64,000 bases of DNA from the NCBI GenBank assembly GCA_002699085.1, contig PAAR01000009.1:71725-135724 (forward strand). Reading direction: 5' to 3'. Shown in pieces: positions 47,505-56,908 of this stretch. The notes below the pieces were generated by a model. That model searched no databases and was not told the origin of the DNA. It worked only from the letters and a program-made list of their open reading frames with translations. Position 1 is the first letter of the stretch, and each line of letters starts with the position of its first letter. The DNA is from Micavibrio sp. GTDB taxonomy: Bacteria; Pseudomonadota; Alphaproteobacteria; Micavibrionales; UBA9664. Position numbers and translations under genes: made by a program.

Positions 47505-48227
47505 ATGAGAAAATTAATCGCAGGTAATTGGAAGATGTTTGGAGATAAGGTTTCAGCTTTATCGCTAGCGACAGGTATTGCCAAGAGAGCCCATGGTCTC
47601 AAGCATGATATTTTAGTTTGTCCACCTTTTGTGTATCTGTCTGCGGTATCCGATGCGTTGCATAAGAGTAATGTTATGCTAGGCGGTCAGGATTGTGCTC
47701 AAACCGAGCAGGGAGCTTTTACGGGCGATATTGCTGCGTCACAGCTGAAAGATATGGGGTGTTCTTATGTGATTTTAGGGCATTCAGAGCGTCGCCAATA
47801 TCATAAAGAATCAGATGCTCTTGTTAAGGCAAAGTCAGAAAAAGCCTTGGCGCAAAACCTAAAAGTTATTTTATGTGTTGGCGAAACAGAGGCGCAACGT
47901 GAGGCTGGTCAGGCGGAAGAGGTTGTCAAAGCCCAATTATTGAATGCTGTGACCACAGAAACAACGATCGTCAATACGGTTATTGCTTATGAACCTGTTT
48001 GGGCAATTGGTACAGGCAAAACGGCGTCTTTAAAGGATATTGAACAAATGCATGTATTTATAAAAGAAACACTTGCAAGCTATGGGGATTTTCGTATTCT
48101 GTACGGCGGATCGGTTAAGCCAGAAAATGCGAAAGACATTTTAAGTTTGCCATTCGTCGATGGAGCGCTTATAGGTGGGGCATCGTTAAAAGTTGAAAGT
48201 TTTATAAGCATTGCGGAAGCAGTTTAG
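47505..48227 (+). CDS. tpiA: Triosephosphate isomerase
   Basis: It interconverts dihydroxyacetone phosphate and glyceraldehyde 3-phosphate. The TIM barrel shows AGNWKMFG near the start, the catalytic histidine in LGHSERRQ, the catalytic glutamate in AYEPVWAIGTG, and the phosphate-binding LYGGSVKPENA near the end. The length of 240 residues is normal. It heads the tpiA-secG-pyrG group, with secG 19 bp away. Confidence 0.97.
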   Translation: MRKLIAGNWKMFGDKVSALSLATGIAKRAHGLKHDILVCPPFVYLSAVSDALHKSNVMLGGQDCAQTEQGAFTGDIAASQLKDMGCSYVILGHSERRQYHKESDALVKAKSEKALAQNLKVILCVGETEAQREAGQAEEVVKAQLLNAVTTETTIVNTVIAYEPVWAIGTGKTASLKDIEQMHVFIKETLASYGDFRILYGGSVKPENAKDILSLPFVDGALIGGASLKVESFISIAEAV

Positions 48228-48246
48228 AATTTAGTTTAGGAAAAAG

Positions 48247-50219
<1,973 letters not shown>

Positions 50220-50249
50220 CGTACGCTTAATCGTTGTGATGTTTTTTGC

Positions 50250-51257
50250 TTAAAGCTTAGCCATCTTTGTTGCTGTATCAAGCATACGGTTTGAAAAACC
50301 CCATTCATTGTCATACCAGCTAAGGATACGCACTAAGCGTTTATCCATCACTTTGACCTCATTCAACGCAAAGATTGATGAATGTGCATCGTGGATGAAA
50401 TCAGATGAGACAAGCGGCGCTGTATAGGTTCCAAGAATACCTTTGAGTTTTCCATTAGTCGCCTTTTTAATGGCCTCTTGAATTTGCTCAACGGTTACGT
50501 CTTGTGACGCATTATATTTAAAATCAACCACAGAAACATTTGGTGTCGGCACACGGATAGAAACACCATCTAATTTACCGTTCAGCTCAGGTAATACTTT
50601 ACCAACGGCTTTGGCCGCACCCGTTGAGGTTGGGATCATGTTTAGCGCCCCAGCGCGTGCACGGTGAAGATCTTTATGTGCTGTATCAACAATACGTTGG
50701 TCGCCAGTGTAAGAGTGGATTGTTGTCATGAAACCTTGTTCAATACCGAATGCTTCATGTAGTACATGAGCAACAGGTGCTAAACAGTTAGTCGTGCATG
50801 ATGCATTTGACACAACAGTATGTGCCGCCGTTAGCTTGTCATCATTCACGCCGTAAACAACGAGTAGATCGGCATCACCAGAAGGGGCAGAGATCAATAC
50901 TTTACGGGCGCCGTGCTCAAGATGTTTGGCAGCCTTGTCACGCTCTGTGAAGATACCTGTACATTCAAGGACTACATCAACGCCTTTATCGGTTGTTGGC
51001 ATGTCCTCAAGATTGCGTTCGCAGTAAACTTTAACTTTATGACCATTTACTTTTAGGATGTCATTGCCTTCTGTGGTTACCTCAAAAGGTAATCTGCCAT
51101 GTACTGAATCATATTGCAGAAGATGCGCATTTGTTTCTAATGGCGCAAGATCATTGATCGCAACAATCTCGCAATCTTTGCGTCCAGATTCTAGCCACGC
51201 TCTGAATACTAAACGGCCAATACGACCAAACCCGTTAATTGCAAATGTTGCTGCCAT
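50250..51257 (-). CDS. gap: Glyceraldehyde-3-phosphate dehydrogenase
   Basis: It oxidises glyceraldehyde 3-phosphate with NAD(P) in the central pathway. The Rossmann fold opens FAINGFGRIGRLVFRA and the catalytic cysteine C154 is in NASCTTNCLAP. The end WYDNEWGFSNRMLDTA is also typical. The length of 335 residues is normal. It lies downstream of tkt on the same strand, but a 356-bp GIY-YIG element lies between, so transcription into gap may be altered. An AGGATTAAAAAC leader precedes the ATG. Confidence 0.98.
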   Translation of the reverse strand: MAATFAINGFGRIGRLVFRAWLESGRKDCEIVAINDLAPLETNAHLLQYDSVHGRLPFEVTTEGNDILKVNGHKVKVYCERNLEDMPTTDKGVDVVLECTGIFTERDKAAKHLEHGARKVLISAPSGDADLLVVYGVNDDKLTAAHTVVSNASCTTNCLAPVAHVLHEAFGIEQGFMTTIHSYTGDQRIVDTAHKDLHRARAGALNMIPTSTGAAKAVGKVLPELNGKLDGVSIRVPTPNVSVVDFKYNASQDVTVEQIQEAIKKATNGKLKGILGTYTAPLVSSDFIHDAHSSIFALNEVKVMDKRLVRILSWYDNEWGFSNRMLDTATKMAKL

Positions 51258-51280
51258 GTTTTTAATCCTATCTGTAATTT

Positions 51281-51318
51281 CGTCATTGCGAGCATTCAGA
51301 GAATGCGCGGCAATCCAT
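51281..51318 (+). repeat. Left end palindrome of GIY-YIG element
   Basis: The plus strand begins CGTCATTGCGA and ends GCAATCCAT. Internally ATTGC-GA-GCATTC pairs with GAATGC-GC-GGCAAT around an AGA loop, giving a strong hairpin. Its outer and inner ends match those of the right copy (51607-51636) in inverted orientation. Confidence 0.85.
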
Positions 51319-51620
51319 TAGTTTGTTATTGTTGAGTATAAATCCTGCCATTCAGGATTCATAGCTTGTATCATTTCTAACTTCTTTTGTCTGTTACCAG
51401 CTTTGATACGTTTTTCTTCTGTAATTGCATCTTCCATTGTAGAGAAGATGTTATAATAAACAAGATTTTTGCAATCATATTTCTTTGTAAAAACAGAGCC
51501 GTGTCCATTTCTGTGCTCATATATTCTTTTGATAATATCCGATGTCACGCCAACATATAGTGTTCCGAATGGCTTATTTGCAAGGATGTAAACACACGGT
51601 TGCTTTATGGATTGCTTCAC
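51318..51620 (-). CDS. GIY-YIG family endonuclease
   Basis: A 100-residue single-domain GIY-YIG nuclease of the UPF0213/YhbQ-like group. The two signature strands are VYI (10-12) and YVG (22-24); the catalytic-type residues R32 and E69 lie in IKRIYEH and DAITEEKRIKAG. There is no DNA-binding domain apart from the core. The GTG start overlaps the tkt stop as GTGA, so translation is probably coupled. The first residues MKQSI are encoded by the right palindrome and the TAA stop abuts the left palindrome. Such genes may be repeat-associated selfish genes or repair nucleases; the role is not known. Confidence 0.9.
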   Translation of the reverse strand: MKQSIKQPCVYILANKPFGTLYVGVTSDIIKRIYEHRNGHGSVFTKKYDCKNLVYYNIFSTMEDAITEEKRIKAGNRQKKLEMIQAMNPEWQDLYSTITN

Positions 51621-51636
51621 TTTGTTCGCAATGACG
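51607..51636 (-). repeat. Right end palindrome of GIY-YIG element
   Basis: On the minus strand this reads CGTCATTGCGA, a central AACAAAGTGA-like core, and GCAATCCAT, matching the left copy's ends in inverted orientation; the core differs. ATTGC/GCAAT pair around it. The transketolase C-terminus (SSLRTK and stop) and the first codons of the nuclease are read from it. Confidence 0.85.
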
Positions 51637-53620
51637 ATAAAGCTGTTTTAACAATGTTCTCTGTGGTGATACCAAAATGCTTATAAAGATCTGGGGCAGG
51701 GGCGCTTTCACCAAATGACTCCATACCAATGAATTGACCTTCATAACCTAGGATACGATCCCAGCTTTGGCGACCAGCGGCTTCGACAGCGATTTTAAGT
51801 GAATTATTGCCTAGGATATTATCGATATAAGCTTGATCCTGCTCCCAGAATAAATCCATACATGGAACAGAGACAACACGGATATTATAATCAGATAGTT
51901 CTTCAGCGGCTTCAACGATAAGTTCTACTTCTGAGCCAGATGCAAAGAGTGTGATATCTGGTGTGTCTGTTTCACATTCTTCTAAAATATACGCGCCAAA
52001 AGCTGAAAGATTTTTTTCAGTGTAATCGGTGCGAAGTGGTGTCAGGCCTTGTCTTGTAAGAGACAAAATTGACGGTGCTTCTTTTAAGTTTAGGGCTAAT
52101 TCCCAACATTCAGCTGCTTCTGTGAGGTCACAGGGACGGAATGTATAAGTATTTGGCATCGCCCGTAGTGACGATAAATGCTCGATGGGTTGATGGGTTG
52201 GCCCATCTTCACCAAGACCAATTGAATCGTGGGTCATCACATGGATCACTTGTTGCTTCATTAGGGCAGCCAAACGTATAGAAGGGCGGCAGTAATCGGA
52301 AAACACCAGAAATGTGCCTGAATAAGGAATAAAGCCACCATGTAAGGCCATGCCGTTCATAATTGCTGCCATACCGTGTTCACGTACACCATAATGAATA
52401 TACTGACCTGCATAGTTATCTTTACTTAAAATAGGGCTGCTTTCCTTAGTGATAGTGTTATTAGAGCCTGTAAGATCGGCAGAGCCGCCGATCATATTTG
52501 GTGCTGCTTTAACCAATTCTTCTAAGACTGCGCCAGAGGCTTGGCGGGTCGCTAATTTCTTTGGCTCATTTGCCGCTTGTTGTTTAACGGTTTGAATGGC
52601 CTTTGTGATATCGAAACCTTTGTTTAAATAGGTGTCAAATTCTTTTCTTTTCGCATGCTTAGAATAGGCTTCTTTCCATGCGCTGTGGCTTAGGCCGCCA
52701 TTTTGGCCGTAATTGCGCCAGCTGTTTAAAATATGCTCTGGCACGTCAAAAGGAGAGGCTGCCCAGCCTAAAGCTTTTTTAGCACCTTCAAGCTCGTCTT
52801 TACCAAGCGGTGAGCCGTGCGATGATGATTTACCTTGTTTAGTAGGTGCGCCAAAGCCAATTTTAGTTTTACAACAAATTAGGCTTGGTGTTTTTGTGTT
52901 TTGGGCTTTTTCAATTGCGGCTTCAATCGCTGCGTAATCATGTCCATCAACTGTTTGCACGTCCCAGCCATAGCTTTTAAAGCGTTTTGGTGTGTCATCA
53001 GAAAATGAGGTGTCGGTTGAACCGTCAATACAAATGCCGTTGTCATCATAAAGAACGATCAATCTGTCTAATTTTAAATGACCAGCGAGTGAGCATGCCT
53101 CATGTGAAATACCTTCCATGAGGTCGCCATCGCTGGCGATCGTATAAGTATGGTGGTTGACGAGTGTGTCGTCAAAGCGGGCATTCATCATCCGCTCAGC
53201 GAGTGCCATACCAACAGCTGTTGAGATACCTTGGCCTAATGGGCCTGTTGTCATTTCAATACCCACCGCTTGGTTTATTTCAGGGTGCCCAGCGCAAAGA
53301 GAATGTAGTTGACGGAAATTTTTGATTTGCTCGATGGTGATATCTTTATAACCAGTTAAGTATAAAAGGCTGTAAAGAAGCATTGAACCGTGACCCGCCG
53401 ATAAAACGAACCGATCACGATCGGCCCATGTAGGATTTTTAGGGTCAAATTTTAAAAATTTTGTAAAAAGGACGGTGGCAACATCCGCCATACCCATTGG
53501 CATACCAGGGTGACCTGAGTTAGCTTGTTCGACAGCATCCATTGAAAGAGCACGCACAGCGTTTGATAATTCGGTTAAAGAGGCGACTTGCTGGGTGTTT
53601 TTGAGGGCGTTTGCTGACAT
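51617..53620 (-). CDS. tkt: Transketolase
   Basis: A thiamine-diphosphate enzyme of the pentose phosphate pathway. The N-terminal part shows NSGHPGMPMGMADVATVLF and GPLGQGISTAVGMALAE; the TPP-binding GDLMEGISHEA and the activating glutamate in HYGVREHGMAAIMNG are clear. The length is 667 residues, normal. The last residues, SSLRTK, and the stop come from the palindromic end of the adjacent nuclease element, so the native C-terminus has been replaced there. It is divergent from the DUF4164-like gene and zapA (226 bp). Confidence 0.97.
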   Translation of the reverse strand: MSANALKNTQQVASLTELSNAVRALSMDAVEQANSGHPGMPMGMADVATVLFTKFLKFDPKNPTWADRDRFVLSAGHGSMLLYSLLYLTGYKDITIEQIKNFRQLHSLCAGHPEINQAVGIEMTTGPLGQGISTAVGMALAERMMNARFDDTLVNHHTYTIASDGDLMEGISHEACSLAGHLKLDRLIVLYDDNGICIDGSTDTSFSDDTPKRFKSYGWDVQTVDGHDYAAIEAAIEKAQNTKTPSLICCKTKIGFGAPTKQGKSSSHGSPLGKDELEGAKKALGWAASPFDVPEHILNSWRNYGQNGGLSHSAWKEAYSKHAKRKEFDTYLNKGFDITKAIQTVKQQAANEPKKLATRQASGAVLEELVKAAPNMIGGSADLTGSNNTITKESSPILSKDNYAGQYIHYGVREHGMAAIMNGMALHGGFIPYSGTFLVFSDYCRPSIRLAALMKQQVIHVMTHDSIGLGEDGPTHQPIEHLSSLRAMPNTYTFRPCDLTEAAECWELALNLKEAPSILSLTRQGLTPLRTDYTEKNLSAFGAYILEECETDTPDITLFASGSEVELIVEAAEELSDYNIRVVSVPCMDLFWEQDQAYIDNILGNNSLKIAVEAAGRQSWDRILGYEGQFIGMESFGESAPAPDLYKHFGITTENIVKTALSSLRTK

Positions 53621-53846
53621 TAAAAAATCCTTATTTGTTCGTGTTAGTTAGTTTTAAGCCTTCTTGTTCGCTATTTCAATAACTCATATAAGATTAATCA
53701 CAAATGTGGATATTTACTTAAAAGCTATATAAGTCAAAAGCTTATGATTATGTCTTAAAAGCCCCCCTAGACATTTATGCTGCAAAGGCGTAAAAAAACA
53801 GGCTCGTTCATAAAGAAGCGATTACGTTAAAAAATAGAGAGATTAT
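53621..53846. other. Divergent intergenic region between tkt and the zapA operon
   Basis: 226 bp, AT-rich, with no ORF longer than 17 codons of any merit, no tRNA, and no perfect promoter. It should carry the promoters of tkt and of the zapA operon; I cannot place them confidently. Confidence 0.5.
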
Positions 53847-54077
53847 ATGAAAGCAATGTTAGAGAATTTGGACTTAGTTCTAAACGGTTTAGAAAATGCC
53901 GTAACCATGAAAAAGAAAATGCTTGCGGGATCGCAACAAGATTTATTTGCATCGCCTGAACAAGACAATGACCCAGCGCAACAAGGCACGATGTCACAGG
54001 AGAAAATGGATCAACTTGCGGCTTGTTTAGATAATACGATTAGCCATATTGAATCTTTATTGAAAGAAGAAGCGTAA
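53847..54077 (+). CDS. DUF4164-like small coiled-coil protein
   Basis: A 76-residue charged protein. It has a short helical start MKAMLENLDLVLNGLENAV, a polar Gln/Asp-rich linker and a second helix MDQLAACLDNTISHIESLL. Its place just before zapA, with the stop overlapping the zapA start (TAATG), matches the small DUF4164-type protein that precedes zapA in alphaproteobacteria. Assignment to that family is from context and size; the function is unknown, perhaps linked to cell division. Confidence 0.7.
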   Translation: MKAMLENLDLVLNGLENAVTMKKKMLAGSQQDLFASPEQDNDPAQQGTMSQEKMDQLAACLDNTISHIESLLKEEA

Positions 54078-54409
54078 TGGCCAGTGTGAGTGTAAATATT
54101 AATTCAAAATCTTATGGTATTGATTGCGGCGAAGGCCAAGAAGCGCGTGTGCGTCAATTAGCCAAATACATTGATGAGCGCATGCGTTCACTCAGCGGTA
54201 ATACAGGCGCTGTATCAGAAGATCAATTATTTGTTATTACTTCATTGGTTTTGGCAGATGAAGTGTTTGATTTAAGAGAAAAGGCGGCTAACTCTAATGG
54301 TGAAGCACCGTCTACAGAAGGCTACATATCAGAAGAAGAGCTGAAAGCGATTGTTGATAAGATCAATACACGCATTAAAAGCATCACAAAAGAAATTCAA
54401 TCTATTTAA
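54077..54409 (+). CDS. zapA: Cell division protein ZapA
   Basis: A Z-ring associated protein that bundles FtsZ. The start VSVNINSKSYGIDCGEGQEA is the ZapA N-terminal domain, followed by VRQLAKYIDERMRSL, FVITSLVLADEVFDLREK, and a C-terminal coiled-coil helix. At 110 residues it is typical. It overlaps the small gene upstream. A palindrome pair and the 6S RNA gene follow, the conserved alphaproteobacterial zapA-6S-fau order. Confidence 0.92.
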   Translation: MASVSVNINSKSYGIDCGEGQEARVRQLAKYIDERMRSLSGNTGAVSEDQLFVITSLVLADEVFDLREKAANSNGEAPSTEGYISEEELKAIVDKINTRIKSITKEIQSI

Positions 54410-54430
54410 AATGCTCACAAGAAGAATGCA

Positions 54431-54480
54431 TTCCCCGTGAAAACGGGGATCTGTTTGTTAAACCCCTGCCTTCACAGGGG
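54431..54480. repeat. REPIN-like inverted palindrome pair, copy 2
   Basis: First hairpin (54432-54449): TCCCCGT/ACGGGGA with a GAAA loop. Second (54463-54480): CCCCTG/CAGGGG with a six-base loop. Read on the other strand, the second resembles the first, so the two are inverted. Sequence and layout match copy 1 at 16741-16796. It separates zapA from the 6S RNA promoter. No T-run follows. Confidence 0.68.
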
Positions 54481-54527
54481 ATACAGTACCTTACTATTTT
54501 TGTAGAAATTATTAAGGTTTAGTCCTA

Positions 54528-54533
54528 TATAAT
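54528..54533 (+). promoter_or_regulatory. -10 element of 6S RNA promoter
   Basis: A perfect TATAAT, 8-9 bases before the 5' end of the 6S terminal stem. The -35 is weak (about GAAATT at 17-bp spacing), so strength may come from elsewhere. Confidence 0.6.
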
Positions 54534-54540
54534 AGGGATA

Positions 54541-54704
54541 GAGCTTGCTGCCTGATGCGATAGGGACCAATATCCCCAGGGCCGATAATCTTCGTATAGG
54601 GAACTGTGCCTTTGTTAGACCGTGGTCTAGCAGATACGGTGCCCACCTGTTTTACAGGGCCGCGGAGGAATTTTTACCCACCGGTCAGTGCGGCAAGCTT
54701 TTTT
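54541..54704 (+). ncRNA. ssrS: 6S RNA
   Basis: The RNA that binds sigma-70 RNA polymerase in stationary phase. Its ends pair: AGCTTGCTGC (54542-54551) with GCGGCAAGCT (54690-54699), ten pairs including one G-U, extended by CTGA (54552-54555) with TCAG (54685-54688). A T-run follows, fitting a terminator. A central open region should mimic an open promoter. The size of about 160 nt and the place between zapA and 5-FCL are the known arrangement in alphaproteobacteria. Confidence 0.88.
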
Positions 54705-55021
54705 GTTATCTTACCTTTAACTCTAAAGCTGGCTGTTTTGGCTGCTGGATCAGTGACTAAATCTGTGATCTGACGAGATAATTCAAAAGTGATAGGTTCT
54801 CTGCTTTTTTGTTGGAAATAAAAGCCTATTTTGTCTGCCATATAATTTACCGCTTGGCTAAACTGCTGTATGTTGGATAAAGGTATGGACTTAGCAATAA
54901 CCCAACCTTGGCTAGCACCTTCTTTGTCTTCAAATGCTTTACCCATAACAACCGTGATGACTTTTCCTTTGAAGGGGCCATCAGATGCCGCTATTGTGAA
55001 ATGTAAAGAAACATCATCCAT
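54674..55021 (-). CDS. Conserved-looking hypothetical protein antisense to the 6S RNA 3' end
   Basis: A 115-residue protein (start ATG 55021; an in-frame TTG at 55039 is less likely) that I do not recognise. It begins MDDVSLHFTIAASDGPFKGK, then KVITVVMGKAFEDKEGASQ and a middle helix, and ends with a basic KGKITKKLAAL. No signal peptide or transmembrane segment is evident. Its last about 30 bases overlap the 6S RNA gene on the opposite strand. Its start lies 11 bp from the divergent 5-FCL start. Coding is supported by length and plausible composition only. Confidence 0.55.
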   Translation of the reverse strand: MDDVSLHFTIAASDGPFKGKVITVVMGKAFEDKEGASQGWVIAKSIPLSNIQQFSQAVNYMADKIGFYFQQKSREPITFELSRQITDLVTDPAAKTASFRVKGKITKKLAALTGG

Positions 55022-55032
55022 AATGTATTTAT

Positions 55033-55512
55033 ATGTCAAATAATGTTAAAAGTCAAGTTCGACAACAAGCAAAAAAGATACGCAAAGCCTGCTTTTTATC
55101 AAAATCCGATAAGCAGTCATTTGAGAGAATATTAATGAATATTCTGGATGCTGTCGATGGACCAGTCATCGCAGGCTATGAAGCGATACATTCGGAGCTG
55201 GATTTAGGCTTTTTAGGCTTGGATTTACAAATGCCGAAAGTTATTGAAGGGCAACGCTTGCTTGGCTTTGATGCGGAGCCAGATGTATTTCTTGTGCCTT
55301 TATTGGCTTTTGACGCAAACGGTAATCGCATCGGTTATGGTGGTGGCTATTACGATACAACGCTTGCATATTACCGTCAAAAAAAGCATATTACCGCTAT
55401 AGGCGTTGCCTATGAAGAACAGCTTTGGTTTGAAGACTTGCCTTGTGAGGATCATGACCAAAAACTTGATTATATCATTACGCCGAAAAGGCTTAGAAAG
55501 TTTACCACGTGA
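55033..55512 (+). CDS. 5-formyltetrahydrofolate cyclo-ligase (short form)
   Basis: It returns 5-formyl-THF to 5,10-methenyl-THF with ATP. The signature VPLLAFDANGNRIGYGGGYYD is visible near residues 88-108 (shown here in part) and the end LDYIITPKRLRKF fits. The length is 159 residues; the family usually has about 180-200. Relative to homologues, about 30 residues are missing between GYEAIHSEL and the VPLLAFD signature. It is downstream of 6S RNA, the normal order. The stop overlaps the next gene's GTG as GTGA. Confidence 0.85.
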   Translation: MSNNVKSQVRQQAKKIRKACFLSKSDKQSFERILMNILDAVDGPVIAGYEAIHSELDLGFLGLDLQMPKVIEGQRLLGFDAEPDVFLVPLLAFDANGNRIGYGGGYYDTTLAYYRQKKHITAIGVAYEEQLWFEDLPCEDHDQKLDYIITPKRLRKFTT

Positions 55513-56327
55513 GAATTATCCATATAGGCGATGTAATCGGCAAACCAGGCCGACAAGCCGTACATAAATATATGCCGCAAATTCGTTCGGCGTTAAAACC
55601 TGATCTTATTATATTGAATGGAGAGAATGCGGCGCATGGTTTTGGGATTACAGCCAAGATTTGTGAAGAATTTTATGAAATGGGTGTGGATTGTATTACC
55701 ACAGGCAATCATGTGTGGGATCAACGCACAATTATTGAACAAATCGAAGATGATCCACGTTTGTTGCGCCCAGCTAATTTCCCAAGCAAAGCAGCAGGTA
55801 AGGGAACATATATTGGTACGACAAAATCAGGCCAAAAGTATTTGGTTGTGAATATTATGGGGCGTGTATTTATGGATCCGCTTGATGATCCATTTCGGGT
55901 GATGCAGGAAATATTACAGTTCAACCAGCTTAAAAATGATGTCGATGCGATCTTTGTTGATATTCATGGGGAGGCAAGTTCTGAAAAAATGGCAATGGCA
56001 CATTATTTGGACGGTAAGGTATCGGCGGTTGTTGGTACACATACGCATATTCCAACGGCGGATGCGCAGATATTAAATAATGGTACAGCCTATCAAACAG
56101 ATTCAGGTATGACGGGGTCTTTTGATAGCGTAGTTGGCATGGAAAAAGGTCCTTCCATTCAAAAATTTGTGACAAAAATGCGTGGTGAGAAGCATGTGCC
56201 CGCGCAAGAACATGTATCTTTATGCGGTGTATTTGTTGAAACAGATGATGAAACAGGTCTGGCTATCAAAATAGAGCCGATACGGCTGGGCGGCCGTCTA
56301 AGTCAAACGCCGCTAACAGCGATTTAA
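55509..56327 (+). CDS. YmdB-type metallophosphoesterase (TIGR00282)
   Basis: A 272-residue di-metal phosphoesterase of the group that in Bacillus has 2',3'-cyclic nucleotide phosphodiesterase activity. It shows RIIHIGDVIGKPGRQAVH, LNGENAAHGFG, TTGNHVWDQR, and VGTHTHIPTADAQIL with the metal ligands. The GTG start is used because it makes a GTGA overlap with 5-FCL and fits the family N-terminus. It converges with a hypothetical gene with a 4-bp overlap. Confidence 0.93.
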   Translation: MRIIHIGDVIGKPGRQAVHKYMPQIRSALKPDLIILNGENAAHGFGITAKICEEFYEMGVDCITTGNHVWDQRTIIEQIEDDPRLLRPANFPSKAAGKGTYIGTTKSGQKYLVVNIMGRVFMDPLDDPFRVMQEILQFNQLKNDVDAIFVDIHGEASSEKMAMAHYLDGKVSAVVGTHTHIPTADAQILNNGTAYQTDSGMTGSFDSVVGMEKGPSIQKFVTKMRGEKHVPAQEHVSLCGVFVETDDETGLAIKIEPIRLGGRLSQTPLTAI

Positions 56328-56899
56328 GCTTTTTTCTTTTTATCAAGACGTGTCCAAGCAGCACTTAATTCTTTAACAAGGGCTGTGCCGTCTTTACCAC
56401 CAGAACCTTTAAGGTCAGAGGCGAGAATGACATTAAGGGCTGATATAAAGCCATTAATTACCTGTAAGATATCGTCATCAAGTGTTGTTAGGCTTTCTAG
56501 AAATTGCACAAATAAATCAGATACTGTCGTGACAAGATCATAGCCAAACATACCGCCATTAGCTTTCATCTGCATAGCAGGTGCGATCATCATATTGATA
56601 AGATCAAGGTCAGTATAATCAGTAGATTTGTTTTTCGCCAAAGCGTAAACCTCTTTAATTTGACCGAGTTGTTCTAAGCCTGTTGGGCGGAAGTCGACGT
56701 TGCTGTTCTGCACGGCTTTTTGTGCTTTATCAATAACGGAGTCCGCAAGGCCGCCTGTGCCTACTTTTTGTTTTATCTTATTTGGTGGGCTTATTTCACG
56801 CGGTGCATCACCGCTGAGCATAGGATTCTTTTCGTAATCATCACTTGAGCTATCACTCAACATGTTGCGTAATTCTTCTGCGTTAAACTTCTCAGCCAT
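56324..56899 (-). CDS. Hypothetical protein in operon with a response regulator
   Basis: A 191-residue cytoplasmic-looking protein that I cannot assign. The first about 60 residues are polar and probably disordered (Ser/Asp/Glu-rich, then KIKQKVGTGGLAD). The middle and end are helical with amphipathic segments (YDLVTTVSDLFVQFLESL and GFISALNVILASDLKG) and a basic KKKKA tail. It lies 9 bp downstream of a response regulator gene and so is in the same transcript; it might be its output partner (inference). Confidence 0.7.
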   Translation of the reverse strand: MAEKFNAEELRNMLSDSSSDDYEKNPMLSGDAPREISPPNKIKQKVGTGGLADSVIDKAQKAVQNSNVDFRPTGLEQLGQIKEVYALAKNKSTDYTDLDLINMMIAPAMQMKANGGMFGYDLVTTVSDLFVQFLESLTTLDDDILQVINGFISALNVILASDLKGSGGKDGTALVKELSAAWTRLDKKKKA

Positions 56900-56908
56900 G
56901 ATGCCCCC

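Larger units (their letters stand above)
51281..51636. mobile_element. 356-bp GIY-YIG nuclease element with inverted palindromic ends
   Basis: One nuclease gene is exactly enclosed by two inverted, palindromic repeats. Both ends have CGTCATTGCGA outside and GCAATCCAT inside. The gene's stop codon overlaps the inner edge of the left copy, and its GTG start lies within the right copy. The unit lies between gap and tkt. Related CGTCATTGCGA-type palindromes are known as dispersed repeats in many bacterial genomes; the pairing with a nuclease suggests a mobile cassette (inference). Confidence 0.7.

Noticed and set aside
53636-53672. Two GTTC words upstream of tkt as an SOS box
   Set aside because: The spacing is far from seven bases.
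53777-53830. A 17-codon basic micro-ORF before the DUF4164-like gene
   Set aside because: It has no ribosome binding site and its basic content follows from the A-rich sequence.
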